The notes beneath the pieces were generated by a model. It did no database searches and was not told the origin of the DNA. It was given only the letters and a program-made list of their open reading frames with translations. From positions 1 through 64,000 of the forward strand of contig JAIQFI010000024.1 of NCBI GenBank assembly GCA_020073345.1: a DNA stretch of 64,000 nt. The letters are read 5' to 3'. How positions within the stretch are numbered: position 1 is the first letter of the stretch; each line of letters begins with the position of its first letter. The stretch comes from Terriglobia bacterium. Its GTDB lineage: Bacteria > Acidobacteriota > Terriglobia > Bryobacterales > Bryobacteraceae. Shown here piece after piece: positions 1 to 9,497 of this stretch. A program made the translations under genes and the position numbers.

Positions 1-2
1 CC

Positions 3-995
3 CTGCCGATGGTGTTCTCTCGCAACCTCGATACCGGCAAGCGCAACTGTGGCTGCTACCGGCTCCAGGTTTTCGACGGCTCGACGACCGGGATGCACTG
101 GCAGACGCACAAACAAGGCGCGGAGCACTATCGCCGTCTGCGCGCGTCCGGCGGAAACAAACGCATGGACATCGCCGTCGCGATCGGCTCCGATCCGGCC
201 GCCATGTACTCGGCCATTCTCCCGCTGCCTCCGGATCTGGACGAAATGATGATCGCCGGATTCCTCCGCGGCAAGCCTGTCGAGATGGTCAAGTGCGAAA
301 CCTCCGATCTGGAAGTCCCCGCCAACAGCGAGATCGTACTCGAGGGTTTTGTCGAGTTGGGCGAGCTCCGCCGCGAGGGGCCCTTCGGCGACCACACCGG
401 GTTTTACTCGCTCGACGACGACTACCCTGTGTTCCACGTCACCTGCATCACGCATCGCAAAAATCCGATCTACGCGACCACCATCGTCGGCCCGCCGCCC
501 ATGGAAGATTTCTACATGGGCAAAGCCATCGAGCGCATCTTTCTGCCCTTGATGCGGCTGCAGCTCCCCGAGATCCGCGACATCTCCATGCCCGCCGAAG
601 GGATCTTTCACAACCTGATCCTGGTGGCGATCCGCAAGTCGTACCCCGGTCACGCGCGCAAAGTGATGCACGCGATCTGGGGGCTGGGTCAGGCAATGTT
701 TTCGAAATGCATCGTGGTGGTGGATGAGGACGTGGACGTGCAGAACGTCCGCGAGGTCGCCTGGAAAGCTCTGAACAACATCGACCCCGAGCGCGACATC
801 CAGTTCGTCCTGGGTCCCGTCGATTCGCTGGACCACTCCAGCCGCCTTCCCAACTACGGATCGAAGATGGGCGTCGACGCGACCAGGAAGTGGCCCGAGG
901 AAGGCTTCACACGTCCGTGGCCCGACGTGATCCGCATGCCGGACGATGTTCGCGCGCGCGTCGATGCACTGTGGAAGAAAGCCGGGTTACACTAA
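3..995 (+). CDS. UbiD-family (prFMN-dependent) decarboxylase, 5'-truncated by window edge
   Basis: This is the C-terminal two thirds of a UbiD-type decarboxylase; the open frame runs in from the left edge, so the true start is outside the window. UbiD enzymes use prenylated FMN to remove or add carboxyl groups on aromatic or alpha,beta-unsaturated acids, 3-octaprenyl-4-hydroxybenzoate in ubiquinone synthesis being the classic substrate. The stretch EGPFGDHTGFYS matches the conserved UbiD region carrying acidic catalytic residues, and the segment around IVGPPPMEDFYMGKA is also typical. About 330 residues are visible against roughly 490 for full-length homologues. UbiD homologues act on many substrates, so the ubiquinone role is not assured. 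It ends just before a tRNA-His gene. Confidence 0.85.
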   Translation: MPMVFSRNLDTGKRNCGCYRLQVFDGSTTGMHWQTHKQGAEHYRRLRASGGNKRMDIAVAIGSDPAAMYSAILPLPPDLDEMMIAGFLRGKPVEMVKCETSDLEVPANSEIVLEGFVELGELRREGPFGDHTGFYSLDDDYPVFHVTCITHRKNPIYATTIVGPPPMEDFYMGKAIERIFLPLMRLQLPEIRDISMPAEGIFHNLILVAIRKSYPGHARKVMHAIWGLGQAMFSKCIVVVDEDVDVQNVREVAWKALNNIDPERDIQFVLGPVDSLDHSSRLPNYGSKMGVDATRKWPEEGFTRPWPDVIRMPDDVRARVDALWKKAGLH

Positions 996-1003
996 GAATA
1001 TAC

Positions 1004-1081
1004 GGCGGCTGTAGCTCAGCTGGTAGTAGCGCCAGATTGTGGTTCTGGATGTCGTGGGTTCAAATCCCACCAGCCGCCCCA
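1004..1081 (+). tRNA. tRNA-His (GTG anticodon), CCA encoded
   Basis: A cloverleaf can be folded by eye. The acceptor arm GGCGGCTG (1004-1011) pairs with CAGCCGCC (1071-1078), giving the eight-pair acceptor with the extra G-1:C73 pair that identifies histidine tRNAs. The anticodon stem CCAGA/TCTGG encloses the loop TTGTGGT with anticodon GTG at 1039-1041. The T-arm is GTGGG TTCAAAT CCCAC (1054-1070), and CCA is encoded at 1079-1081. The D-stem is slightly irregular, with C1017 facing T1027, or one extra base in the D-loop. Confidence 0.96.
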
Positions 1082-1257
1082 AAAGTAAAGCCTGCCGAAA
1101 CTGGTCACTCGGGAACAACTGCAAGAAGCGTGTCCGCACCTTTCGCGTTGAAGCTGTTCTGACGCCTTTCGTTACTCCGGCGCTGTCGTTTCCGCCGTAC
1201 CTGTTGTACCCTACGCAACGGATGCATTGTGTTCGTACTTCCGTTAGGAGATAGAAA

Positions 1258-3429
1258 TTGAAGACCCGACTAACGCTGGGAGCGGCGGTCATCGCCGCTT
1301 GTGGTGTGATGATTGTCGCGCAACAAGGTGGAGCCCAGCAGCGTCCGGCGGGGCCGTACACCGCCGACCAGGCCTTGGCCGGACGCTCCGCGTATCAAGT
1401 CAACTGCGCCGCCTGCCACGCGCCGGATCTCTCCGGACGCGAAGGGCCGCAACTGGCTGGCGCGAACTTCATGGGTCAGTGGGGCGACCGGACTGCTGGT
1501 GCGCTCATCAACTTCATGCAATCCACCATGCCTCCAGGAGGCGCCCCTCTCTCTGTCGATACCTACATCAATCTTGCAGCTTTCATCCTGGATGCCAACA
1601 GCGCACGGCCGGGCGATCGAACGCTCACCACAGAATCGAGCGCTTCTATTGGTAGCGTCGCGTCCGGTCAGCGTGCGGCATTCTTGCAACCGGGTGCGGC
1701 CGCGCCTCCGTCCCCTCAGCTCGCCCCTCAACAAGGCAAGCAGGACCAGGGCAAGCAAGCCCCGCGCGGAATCACGGTCGCGGGTGAAGTCAAGAACTAC
1801 GCTTCGGTCACCGACGCCATGCTGCGCAGTCCCGATCCCGGCGACTGGCTCATGCTTCGCCGCGACTATAAAGCCACCTATTACAGTCCCCTGAATCAGA
1901 TCACCGCGCAGAACGTCAACGATCTGCGCCTGGTGTGGAGTTGGGCCATGCAGGAGGGCGCGAGCAACGGGAACCAACCCGCGCCGATCGTGCACAACGG
2001 CGTGCTGTATGTGAACAACGCCGGCATGGTGCTGCAGGCTCTCGACGCGAAGACTGGTGAATTGATCTGGGAGAATCGTTACGGCTCCGATCCCAACGCC
2101 CCCGCCATGCGCGGCATCGCGATTTACGATGACAAGATTTTCGTGAGCACCAGCGCGGCGCATCTGATGGCCTTCGACGCCCGCAACGGCAAGGTGGTTT
2201 GGGACACCACTGTTGGCGACCGCTCCAAAGGCGAGTACAGCAATAGCAGCGGTCCCATCGCCGTGAAAGGCCGGCTGATCGTAGGACTCGGCCGCGACTC
2301 CTGTGCGACCTATCGAGAAGAGAAATGCTTTATCAGCGCCTATGACGCCAAGACCGGCAAAGAAGCGTGGCGATTTCGAACAGTGGCTCTCGAAGGCGAA
2401 CCCGGAGGCGACACCTGGGGAGGGCTTTCGAACACCTTTCGGGCGGGCGTCGAAACCTGGATCACCGGAAGCTACGATCCCGACTTGAACCTGACCTACT
2501 GGGGCACCGCGCAAGCCAAGCCGTGGATGCGCGTGAGCCGCGGCTCCGGCAATGGCGCCACGCTGTATGCCAACTCCACCGTGGCGCTCAATGCCGATAC
2601 CGGGAAGCTCGCCTGGTATCACAGCTACGCGCCGGGTGAGACGCTGGACCTCGACGAGGTTTTCGAACGGGTGCTGGTGGATGACCAGGGTCAGAACTAC
2701 GTCTTCAACGCGGGCAAGGCGGGAATTCTATGGAAGTCGGATCGCAAAACTGGGAAATATCTTGGTCACAAGGAAATGGTGTTCCAGAACGTTTACGATT
2801 CCATCGACCCGCGCACGGGGAAACCGCATTATCGCAACGATATCGTCGAGCAGCGCGTTGGAGAGTGGGTGTCGGCGTGTCCATCGACAGAGGGCGGCAA
2901 AAATTGGCCGTCGATGACCTACTACCAACCCGGCAACCGGCTCATCGTTCCGTTGAGCCAGAGTTGCCTGGATATGAACGGGCAGGCGATCGAAAAAGTC
3001 GCGGGCGGCGGTAGCGGCAACGGCGCTCTTCGGCGCTTCTTTGAAATGCCCGGGACCAACGGGAATGTCGGCAAGCTGGCGGCCTACGATGTGCGGACCA
3101 TGCGCGAGCTCTGGAAATACGAACAGCGCGCTCCGTTCCTCACAGGCGTGGTTTCGACGGCCGGAGGCGTGGCTTTCGCGGGCGACCTGGACCGCATGTT
3201 CCGCGCTTTCGACGCCGGCACCGGCCGTATTCTGTGGGAGACGCGGCTTCCGGCGGCGGTGCAAGGGTTTCCGCTGACGTTCACCGCGGGCGGCAAACAG
3301 TACCTGGCTGTAACCACGAGCAATGGTGGAGGCAGCCCTCGCGGCGTACCGGCCGTTGTCGCGGCGGAACTGCACTATCCGGCGACAGGCAACGCCCTAT
3401 ACGTGTTCGCGCTTCCCGACCGAAGATAG
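1258..3429 (+). CDS. Secreted cytochrome c-PQQ dehydrogenase (quinoprotein alcohol dehydrogenase-like)
   Basis: A 723-residue exported quinohemoprotein. It has an N-terminal signal peptide (about 1-27), a cytochrome c domain with the haem-binding CAACH at residues 50-54 and a candidate Met ligand in TMPPGG, then a linker rich in Pro and Gln. An eight-bladed PQQ propeller follows from about residue 195 ([16 protein letters not shown] is a first-blade signature). The segment around [16 protein letters not shown] resembles the PQQ-binding region of methanol/ethanol dehydrogenases. The haem domain is N-terminal, whereas classical quinohemoprotein alcohol dehydrogenases carry it at the C-terminus. 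The TTG start is chosen because AGGAG lies at 1246-1250, seven bases upstream. It would oxidise an alcohol or sugar in the periplasm and pass electrons to its own haem; the substrate is unknown. Confidence 0.85.
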   Translation: MKTRLTLGAAVIAACGVMIVAQQGGAQQRPAGPYTADQALAGRSAYQVNCAACHAPDLSGREGPQLAGANFMGQWGDRTAGALINFMQSTMPPGGAPLSVDTYINLAAFILDANSARPGDRTLTTESSASIGSVASGQRAAFLQPGAAAPPSPQLAPQQGKQDQGKQAPRGITVAGEVKNYASVTDAMLRSPDPGDWLMLRRDYKATYYSPLNQITAQNVNDLRLVWSWAMQEGASNGNQPAPIVHNGVLYVNNAGMVLQALDAKTGELIWENRYGSDPNAPAMRGIAIYDDKIFVSTSAAHLMAFDARNGKVVWDTTVGDRSKGEYSNSSGPIAVKGRLIVGLGRDSCATYREEKCFISAYDAKTGKEAWRFRTVALEGEPGGDTWGGLSNTFRAGVETWITGSYDPDLNLTYWGTAQAKPWMRVSRGSGNGATLYANSTVALNADTGKLAWYHSYAPGETLDLDEVFERVLVDDQGQNYVFNAGKAGILWKSDRKTGKYLGHKEMVFQNVYDSIDPRTGKPHYRNDIVEQRVGEWVSACPSTEGGKNWPSMTYYQPGNRLIVPLSQSCLDMNGQAIEKVAGGGSGNGALRRFFEMPGTNGNVGKLAAYDVRTMRELWKYEQRAPFLTGVVSTAGGVAFAGDLDRMFRAFDAGTGRILWETRLPAAVQGFPLTFTAGGKQYLAVTTSNGGGSPRGVPAVVAAELHYPATGNALYVFALPDRR

Positions 3430-3514
3430 CCTCTCTGATTCCTCTCCGGGCGATCGCGCGGCTCTGGCATTGATTTGTGCGCTAACCGCGCAGCGGTAAA
3501 CAATAGAGGTTCCT

Positions 3515-4915
3515 ATGATTCTGAAACAGTACTACCTGGGCTGCCTGGCCCACGCTTCGTATCTGCTCGGAGACGAGGCCAGCTCGACCGCCATCATCGT
3601 CGACCCCCAACGCGACATCCAGCAGTACCTGGCCGATGCCGCGAAATTTGGCTTGCAAATTCGCCACGTCTTCCTCACCCACTTTCACGCCGACTTCGTA
3701 GCCGGCCATCTGGAACTACGCGACCGTTGTGGCGCGACCATCCATCTCGGCGCCCGCGCCCAGGCCGAATACGCTTTCGTGGCCATGAAGGACGGCGATA
3801 CGCTGGACTTTCCGGGACTGCGCCTCCAAGTCCTCGAAACTCCCGGCCATACCATCGAGTCCATTTCGATTCTGGTCTTCGATCTCCAGAAGGATCCTGC
3901 AAAACCGTACGCTGTCCTCACGGGAGACACTCTGTTTATCGGAGACGTCGGCCGCCCCGACCTGCGCGCTTCGATCGGGTGGACAGCCGACGACCTCGGC
4001 GCACGCCTCTATGACTCACTCCACAACAAGCTCCTGCCGCTTCCCGACGAGACGCTGGTCTACCCGGCCCACGGCGCCGGCTCCCTGTGCGGCAAGCAGC
4101 TTTCTTCCGATACGGTCTCATCTCTTGGAGATCAACGGCGTTTGAATTATGCCTTGCAGCCCATGTCCAAGGAGCAATTCATTGGTCTGGTGACGGCCGA
4201 CCAGCCTGACGCTCCGGCATATTTCACCTACGATGCGATCCTCAATACTCGCGAGCGCGCCACGCTGGATGAGAATCTGGAACAAGTTCTTCATCCCATC
4301 GAGCTTGACGAGGTCCTTCGGATGGGGGACGCGGGGGCCCAGATCCTCGATGTGCGTGATCCCGCCGAGTACGCCAAGGGTCACTTGGCCGGCGGCATCA
4401 ACATCGGACTGGGCGGGCAATACGCCACGTGGGCGGGCACCATACTTGACCGCGCCAAGCCGATCGTGATCATTGCCGAGCCGGGACGCGAACAGGAAGC
4501 CGCCTTACGGCTGGGCCGTATCGGTTTCGACCACGTCAAAGGATACCTGCGGGGAGGAATGGAAGCCCTTGCCGGCCGCCCGGACCTGGTGTGGCCGACC
4601 GAGCGCATCAGCGCCCCCATGGTGGCGGAGGAGTTGGCGGGCGCGGATCCACCCCTGCTGCTGGATATCAGGACTCCGCGCGAGTGGGCGACCAAGCACA
4701 TTGGCGGCAGCGTGAATATTCCGCTGAACCATTTGCAAGAGCGCATTGGCGAAATCCCTCGCGACCGGCGCATTGCCGTGCATTGCGCGGGCGGCTACCG
4801 CTCTTCAATTGCCGCCAGCATCCTGCATCAATATGGGATGACGCATTTGATCGAGATGGCCGGCGGCCTTGCGGCCTGGGAGGCCGCACACTTGCCGGTG
4901 GTTTCACAAGCGTAA
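3515..4915 (+). CDS. MBL-fold hydrolase with two rhodanese domains (persulfide dioxygenase-like)
   Basis: 466 residues, cytoplasmic. The N-terminal metallo-beta-lactamase domain (about 1-250) has the metal motif THFHADFVAGH at residues 55-65, ETPGH further on, and TGDTLFIGDVGRPDL. This is the iron-binding pattern of ETHE1/CstB-like persulfide dioxygenases. Two rhodanese domains follow (about 265-360 and 370-466). The second carries the catalytic cysteine in HCAGGYRSS; in the first the equivalent loop reads AEPGREQE, so the cysteine is replaced by glutamate and that domain is probably non-catalytic. The likely role is oxidation or transfer of persulfide sulfur during sulfide detoxification. 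It is a single gene with its own site AGAGG just before the ATG, convergent with the M1 peptidase gene. Confidence 0.85.
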   Translation: MILKQYYLGCLAHASYLLGDEASSTAIIVDPQRDIQQYLADAAKFGLQIRHVFLTHFHADFVAGHLELRDRCGATIHLGARAQAEYAFVAMKDGDTLDFPGLRLQVLETPGHTIESISILVFDLQKDPAKPYAVLTGDTLFIGDVGRPDLRASIGWTADDLGARLYDSLHNKLLPLPDETLVYPAHGAGSLCGKQLSSDTVSSLGDQRRLNYALQPMSKEQFIGLVTADQPDAPAYFTYDAILNTRERATLDENLEQVLHPIELDEVLRMGDAGAQILDVRDPAEYAKGHLAGGINIGLGGQYATWAGTILDRAKPIVIIAEPGREQEAALRLGRIGFDHVKGYLRGGMEALAGRPDLVWPTERISAPMVAEELAGADPPLLLDIRTPREWATKHIGGSVNIPLNHLQERIGEIPRDRRIAVHCAGGYRSSIAASILHQYGMTHLIEMAGGLAAWEAAHLPVVSQA

Positions 4916-4932
4916 CCGTGGTGGGGTGCCAG

Positions 4933-7341
4933 TTACTTCTTGGCTGCCAGCACTCTCACGCCGGCTGGAATCTCCACTCGCACGGGAGGCTGCTTCAGCG
5001 CCGCGGAGAACGACGCCGGATCGCTCGAGGTCCGCACCCAGACGGTCTGCGTCGTGCCTTTGGCGAACTGAATCTCCACTGGGATATCAACGGAGAAATT
5101 CTTGTCGACGGCGCTTTGTTCCACCGTCCCAGAGATTCTTAATGACGGCGCTGTGCCTTTGACGGAATAGCGCACACGCAACGTCGGGATGCCGGTGGAG
5201 TAGACCCAGTTGTCGAAGAAGGCGTCTATCGATTCGGGGGTGACGCCCGGTGGAACCGATTTCTTGACCAGTTCGAGAAGGTCCGCGGTGCCGGCGGCAC
5301 GAAATTCGAATTGCCGGCGCAGTTCCGCCAAAACCTTGAGAAACCGGTCATTTCCCAGCCGCTTCCGCAGCATGTGCAGAATCCAGGCGCCCTTTTCATA
5401 GGTGATGACGCGGTAGGCTTCAGGCGCTTTCGCCCCTTCCAGGCGGTAACCCCAAGTGAGCGGTCCGGCCGATTCCACGGTCTGGCTGTCATCCCCGGTT
5501 TTGAGCAGATCGGCCTGGAAGTCCGCCATGACGTCTTCCAGAGCCTTGGAGCCTTTCTTCTTTTCCAGCCACAGCAGCGCCGAATAGTGAGCGAGCCCTT
5601 CCATCAGCCAATCGTCCTGATAGCTCTTCCCGGTGACTACGTTGCCCCACCACTGGTGCGCCACTTCGTGGGCCTGCATTAAGTCGGAAAAGAACGTCTG
5701 CAAGGTCGCGCTGCGCGCACCGGGAGGCCTCTCCTTGGGATCCAGATACGACAGCGTCGACAAATACACCAGGCCCGGAAATCCCTGTCCGAATGTCCCC
5801 GGGATGGGCGAAACGGTCAGCGCCTTCAGCGGCGGCGGGCCGAACAGCGCGGAAAAATACTGGAAACACGCCGATACGTCCGTCGCTACCAGTTTCAGCC
5901 GGGCCAACGGATCGGGCGGCGGGACGTTCTGAACGACGGTGGTGATTTCTTCCCGCCGCGGGGCGCGCGGATTCGGCTGTATGACATGAGTAATGGTGGT
6001 GGTCTGGGGCGGCGGCTGCAGCGCCGGATCGAGGCGCCGGTTTCCGTAAACGTCCACGGTGAGTCCGGCCACGGCGATGGAACTCTTTTCGTAATCGCCG
6101 AGGTTGAATCCGGCGACGCGGATGGGTACGGGAGTGCGGCGCTCCGTGACGCGCCATTCGCCCTCGATGCGATCCGCGACGATGTCGCCCGGAGTGACCA
6201 GAGTGAGACGCTTGGGATAGCGAAACACCAGATCGTAGCCGGCGAATACCGAGCCGCTGCGGGGATACCAATTGGAGCGAGCGCCGACGGAATAGACGCC
6301 GTTGCCGGGGCTGGTGATGAGATCTCCCTCGTGCCCGAACTCCACCTGGTGAACGCTTCCGGGCGCCAGGAGATCCGGCGCGGTGAGGAGAAACACGTCG
6401 TTTTCGTCGGCGCGCAGCGCGCGGCTGCGGGCAGATTCGCGGATCAGCAATTCGGCGGGTGCGCCATCGATCCGCGCCGCCGTCACCTGTTCAGCGCGCG
6501 AAACTTCAAAAAAGAATGCCCGCTGCGGTTTCGCGCCGATCTTCAGAGTGGTGCGGGTGACCGCACGAAGCCGTAGATTTTCATCCAGCGATGCGTCAAT
6601 GTGGAATTGGTCCAGAGAAAACGGCGGCTCGGGAGGCGGCGTGGAGCCATTGCGGAAACGCCGCGCGGAAAAACTGGTCCACACGTCATACACGACGCGC
6701 TGATTGCGCTCCATCAGCTGGCCCGCCAGAATTTGCTCGGGTGCGCCGGGATCGTAGACCACGTCGAAGTTCCCCAGTGTTTTCCCGCCCAGGGCGGCTA
6801 ACAGCAGCCCGTCCGCCCGGTCCGGCGTGAGCAGGTCGCCCGCGAGTCGCGGCGCGAAGCTGTCCAAAATGTTCGCGACCACCGGCGACCATTGTTCGCC
6901 CAGCAGCGGAGCCATCTCCGGAGCCTTGCGCCCGGCCCCCTTGGCGATGCTGTCCAGCAGCGCGCGCCCGGAGTCGTCGGTGAACATCAACACGGCCGTA
7001 TGAAAATGCTCGTTGAGATTGGGGGATCCGGTAAAACGCGCCAGCGACTGCCGTTCGCCGCGCTGGGGCGGCAACAGCAGGATCTCGCCGTCGCCTCCCT
7101 CGACATCCGAGGTGAAAATGGCCGCGATGCGTTCTCCAGCCACGGGCTTGGAAAAAATGAGATACCCCTCGTTAAAGTACAGCCGGATATCTTCTTTGTA
7201 GAGGCCCAGGTCCCGGACGCGATAGCATTGATCCAGGTCGAGGCCGGCATCCCGGACGGCGCGCGCGATTTCCGCGGCCGTCGGACCCGCGGCCCAGCCC
7301 GCCAGCGGCAGCGCCAAAAGAAATACAACTCTCCGAACCAC
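4933..7341 (-). CDS. Exported M1-family metallopeptidase
   Basis: 802 residues with a signal peptide at 1-23. The zinc site is intact: HEVAH at 558-562 and the third ligand Glu581, in the HExxH-x18-E arrangement of M1 aminopeptidases. The usual GAMEN exopeptidase motif is not obvious; a segment GTFGQGFPGLVYL takes its place, as in several bacterial M1 subgroups, so aminopeptidase specificity is uncertain. It is the last gene of a leftward set after a YtxH-like protein and a membrane-anchored coiled-coil protein, with gaps of 33-48 bases, which suggests a shared transcript. It probably degrades peptides in the periplasm or outside the cell. Confidence 0.85.
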   Translation of the reverse strand: MVRRVVFLLALPLAGWAAGPTAAEIARAVRDAGLDLDQCYRVRDLGLYKEDIRLYFNEGYLIFSKPVAGERIAAIFTSDVEGGDGEILLLPPQRGERQSLARFTGSPNLNEHFHTAVLMFTDDSGRALLDSIAKGAGRKAPEMAPLLGEQWSPVVANILDSFAPRLAGDLLTPDRADGLLLAALGGKTLGNFDVVYDPGAPEQILAGQLMERNQRVVYDVWTSFSARRFRNGSTPPPEPPFSLDQFHIDASLDENLRLRAVTRTTLKIGAKPQRAFFFEVSRAEQVTAARIDGAPAELLIRESARSRALRADENDVFLLTAPDLLAPGSVHQVEFGHEGDLITSPGNGVYSVGARSNWYPRSGSVFAGYDLVFRYPKRLTLVTPGDIVADRIEGEWRVTERRTPVPIRVAGFNLGDYEKSSIAVAGLTVDVYGNRRLDPALQPPPQTTTITHVIQPNPRAPRREEITTVVQNVPPPDPLARLKLVATDVSACFQYFSALFGPPPLKALTVSPIPGTFGQGFPGLVYLSTLSYLDPKERPPGARSATLQTFFSDLMQAHEVAHQWWGNVVTGKSYQDDWLMEGLAHYSALLWLEKKKGSKALEDVMADFQADLLKTGDDSQTVESAGPLTWGYRLEGAKAPEAYRVITYEKGAWILHMLRKRLGNDRFLKVLAELRRQFEFRAAGTADLLELVKKSVPPGVTPESIDAFFDNWVYSTGIPTLRVRYSVKGTAPSLRISGTVEQSAVDKNFSVDIPVEIQFAKGTTQTVWVRTSSDPASFSAALKQPPVRVEIPAGVRVLAAKK

Positions 7342-7374
7342 TCGTGCGCGCCCTCCGGCTTCTGACTCCTGAGT

Positions 7375-7884
7375 CTAAATGAACATTTCTTCGTCGACGG
7401 TGACCTGGTCCGGGCTGGGCCGCGTCCCGCGCAGCAGGAAGTGCAGCGCCGCGCGCACGCCCGCAGCCACACCGTTGATTCCGCGGATCGGCGTCAGAAT
7501 CCCCTTGTGCACCAGCTCGACGGTTTGCTGGGCGCGTTCCAGGGCGTCTTCCACCACGATTTCGGCGTTCTTTAGTTGCCGGCGGGTCCGCAGGGATGCG
7601 TCTTCCAGCAACTCCTCCACGGTCTCCATCTGCTGCTTGGCGATGTCCAGGATCTGGTTGGTCCTGGTGGTGATCTCGGCGATCCTGATCCGCGCCTCAT
7701 CCACGGCGGAACGCGAAGTCTCCACCAGCGCTTCCACTTTCGCCGTCAGCGGCACGATCCGGTCCCGCATTTCCCTCGATGCTTTATACGTTCCGTACAG
7801 CATGGCCGCCTGAAAGATCATGGCGGCCGCGGATATCGCGACGAACACCGCAATCAGTGCAAGAAATATTGTCTGGTTATCCAT
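7375..7884 (-). CDS. Membrane-anchored coiled-coil protein (DUF948-like)
   Basis: 169 residues. One hydrophobic segment at about 6-30 is followed by a long charged helix (about 35-130) with heptad-like spacing, and a short amphipathic tail ends in acidic residues. This is the architecture of DUF948-type proteins; a specific function is not known. It lies between a YtxH-like gene upstream and the M1 peptidase downstream, all leftward, so a role in envelope stress or cell-envelope organisation is only an inference from the company it keeps. Confidence 0.65.
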   Translation of the reverse strand: MDNQTIFLALIAVFVAISAAAMIFQAAMLYGTYKASREMRDRIVPLTAKVEALVETSRSAVDEARIRIAEITTRTNQILDIAKQQMETVEELLEDASLRTRRQLKNAEIVVEDALERAQQTVELVHKGILTPIRGINGVAAGVRAALHFLLRGTRPSPDQVTVDEEMFI

Positions 7885-7932
7885 AGGACTCGCGCGCGAG
7901 CCCTCCTTTCCGCGCGCCGGCCACCCCGGTCT

Positions 7933-8226
7933 CTACTCGGCCTGCGGCGTCTTGACTGCTTCGCGATAGGCCTGTTTTCCGGCGTCCACGGCCGCTGACA
8001 AGTTGTCCTTGTGGCGGCGAATCGTGTCTTTGCTGCGGTCGATGGCATCCGCGGCCGAGTCACGCAAATCCTCCGCGCGGCGCTTCACGTAATCCGTACC
8101 TTCTTCCGCCCTGGAACGCAGATATTCGCGCGTCTCGACGCCAGACTTAGGCGCGAACAGCACTCCCGCGGCCACGCCCAACCCCAGGCCGAGGAAAAAG
8201 TAAGACAGTTTGCTATCGTCTTCCAT
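7933..8226 (-). CDS. YtxH-like small envelope protein
   Basis: 97 residues. A glycine-rich hydrophobic segment near the N-terminus (LGLGLGVAAGVLFAPKSG) followed by a long charged helix is the hallmark of the YtxH family, small membrane-associated proteins often linked to general stress in Firmicutes. AAAGGAG-like bases stand upstream of the ATG. It is the first gene of the leftward set ending in the M1 peptidase and is divergent from the phosphatase gene. Function in this lineage is unknown. Confidence 0.75.
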   Translation of the reverse strand: MEDDSKLSYFFLGLGLGVAAGVLFAPKSGVETREYLRSRAEEGTDYVKRRAEDLRDSAADAIDRSKDTIRRHKDNLSAAVDAGKQAYREAVKTPQAE

Positions 8227-8361
8227 CTCCGTTACTCCTTTTCAAAACATTCGCTCATGTCACTCACAGAATAGCAGTGTGGGACACGCTCTGCTGATGC
8301 GGCGGTCTTCGCGTCGTTTCCCGAACGGCCGTACCGAATCGCCATGATAGACTGGTGCCGC

Positions 8362-9474
8362 ATGACACGTCGCGTCGCGTGGCTGATGGTCCTGGCGGGA
8401 GCCGGTCCAGCATTCGCCCAGGCGCCTCCGGATGCGTCCCCCGATACGTTCAAGGATGTCCGCCGCATCGTGGCGATCGGCGATATTCATGGCGATTATC
8501 AGCGTCTTCTGGAGGTGTTGCGCACCGCCGCGCTGGTGGACTCCAGAAATGCCTGGGTCGGCGGCGCCACCCACCTGGTGCTGGACGGCGATTTCGTCGA
8601 CCGCGGCGACCATTCCCGCCAGGTGCTGGACTTGCTGATGGATCTGGAGCCGCAGGCTCAAAAGGCCGGAGGACGGCTGCACGCCCTGATCGGAAATCAC
8701 GAGGCCATGGATATCTATGGCGATCTGCGATACGTGACCAAGGACGACTTCGCCGGGTTCCAAGGGCCCAATTCCAAGGACGCGCAGGAACGGCAGATGC
8801 GCGCTTCGCTGGACGACCTCAAACGCCGCGGCATGCCTCCCCCCGACGAGACCGCATGGCGCCGGAAATTCCAGGACGAGCACCCGTTGGGTTGGGTGGA
8901 GCACCGCCTGGCGTTCCAGCCCGATGGCAAATACGGAAAGTGGCTGCGTCAACGGAACGCCATCATCAAAATCAACGATGCGGTTTTCCTTCACGGAGGA
9001 ATCAGCCAGAAGTACGCCGCGGCAACCCGGCGCGAAATCAACACCAAGGTCCGGGAAGAGCTGGCCGATTTCACAAGGCTCGCGGAGGGCATAGTTACCG
9101 ACGACGATGGTCCCCTGTGGTATCGCGGCCTGGCTCAACAGCCGGAGGACAACCAGGAAATGGCCGCGCTGCTTGCGCGTGTCCTGGCGATGCACGAAGC
9201 ACGGCATATTGTCATCGGACACACTCCCCAGATCGCGGTGCTGCCGCGTTTCGATGGAAAAGTGATCGCGATCGACGTAGGGTTATCCCAACCCTTTAAC
9301 GGACCACCAGCGTTTCTCCTGATCGAGGACGGGAAGTATTTCGCTGTTCACCGTGGGCAGCGCCTGGAATTGCCGGTCGATGGGGGGAACGTGCTGCAAT
9401 ACCTCAGATCCGCGGCCGCCCTGGAGCCGGATAATTCGCGCCTGCGGCGGCAGGTCCAGAAGGGGCGGCCCTAG
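8362..9474 (+). CDS. Exported Shewanella-like metallophosphatase (PPP family)
   Basis: About 370 residues. The metallophosphoesterase motifs are complete and in order: GDIHGDY, DGDFVDRGDHS, GNHEAM and a late GHTPQ. The spacing and the Asp-rich second motif fit the PPP-type, Shewanella-like phosphatases, which act on phosphoproteins or small phosphoesters. Start choice: an ATG at 8344 is possible, but the one at 8362 gives a cleaner signal peptide (MTRRVAWLMVLAGAGPAFAQ), so I use it; no convincing ribosome site decides. It stands alone, divergent from the YtxH-like operon and convergent with the LPS-core operon. Confidence 0.85.
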   Translation: MTRRVAWLMVLAGAGPAFAQAPPDASPDTFKDVRRIVAIGDIHGDYQRLLEVLRTAALVDSRNAWVGGATHLVLDGDFVDRGDHSRQVLDLLMDLEPQAQKAGGRLHALIGNHEAMDIYGDLRYVTKDDFAGFQGPNSKDAQERQMRASLDDLKRRGMPPPDETAWRRKFQDEHPLGWVEHRLAFQPDGKYGKWLRQRNAIIKINDAVFLHGGISQKYAAATRREINTKVREELADFTRLAEGIVTDDDGPLWYRGLAQQPEDNQEMAALLARVLAMHEARHIVIGHTPQIAVLPRFDGKVIAIDVGLSQPFNGPPAFLLIEDGKYFAVHRGQRLELPVDGGNVLQYLRSAAALEPDNSRLRRQVQKGRP

Positions 9475-9497
9475 CAGGGCGCTTCACAAGCATCCAT

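Noticed and set aside
890-1162. Small open frame across the tRNA-His gene
   Set aside because: It overlaps both the UbiD end and the tRNA; composition is not protein-like.
1270-2622. Long antisense open frame of about 450 codons opposite the cytochrome c-PQQ gene
   Set aside because: Its codons mirror the third-position bias of the plus-strand gene, which has recognisable domains; the antisense product matches nothing.
8260-9222. Minus-strand open frame of about 320 codons over the phosphatase
   Set aside because: Phosphatase motifs are complete on the plus strand; no family features on the minus.
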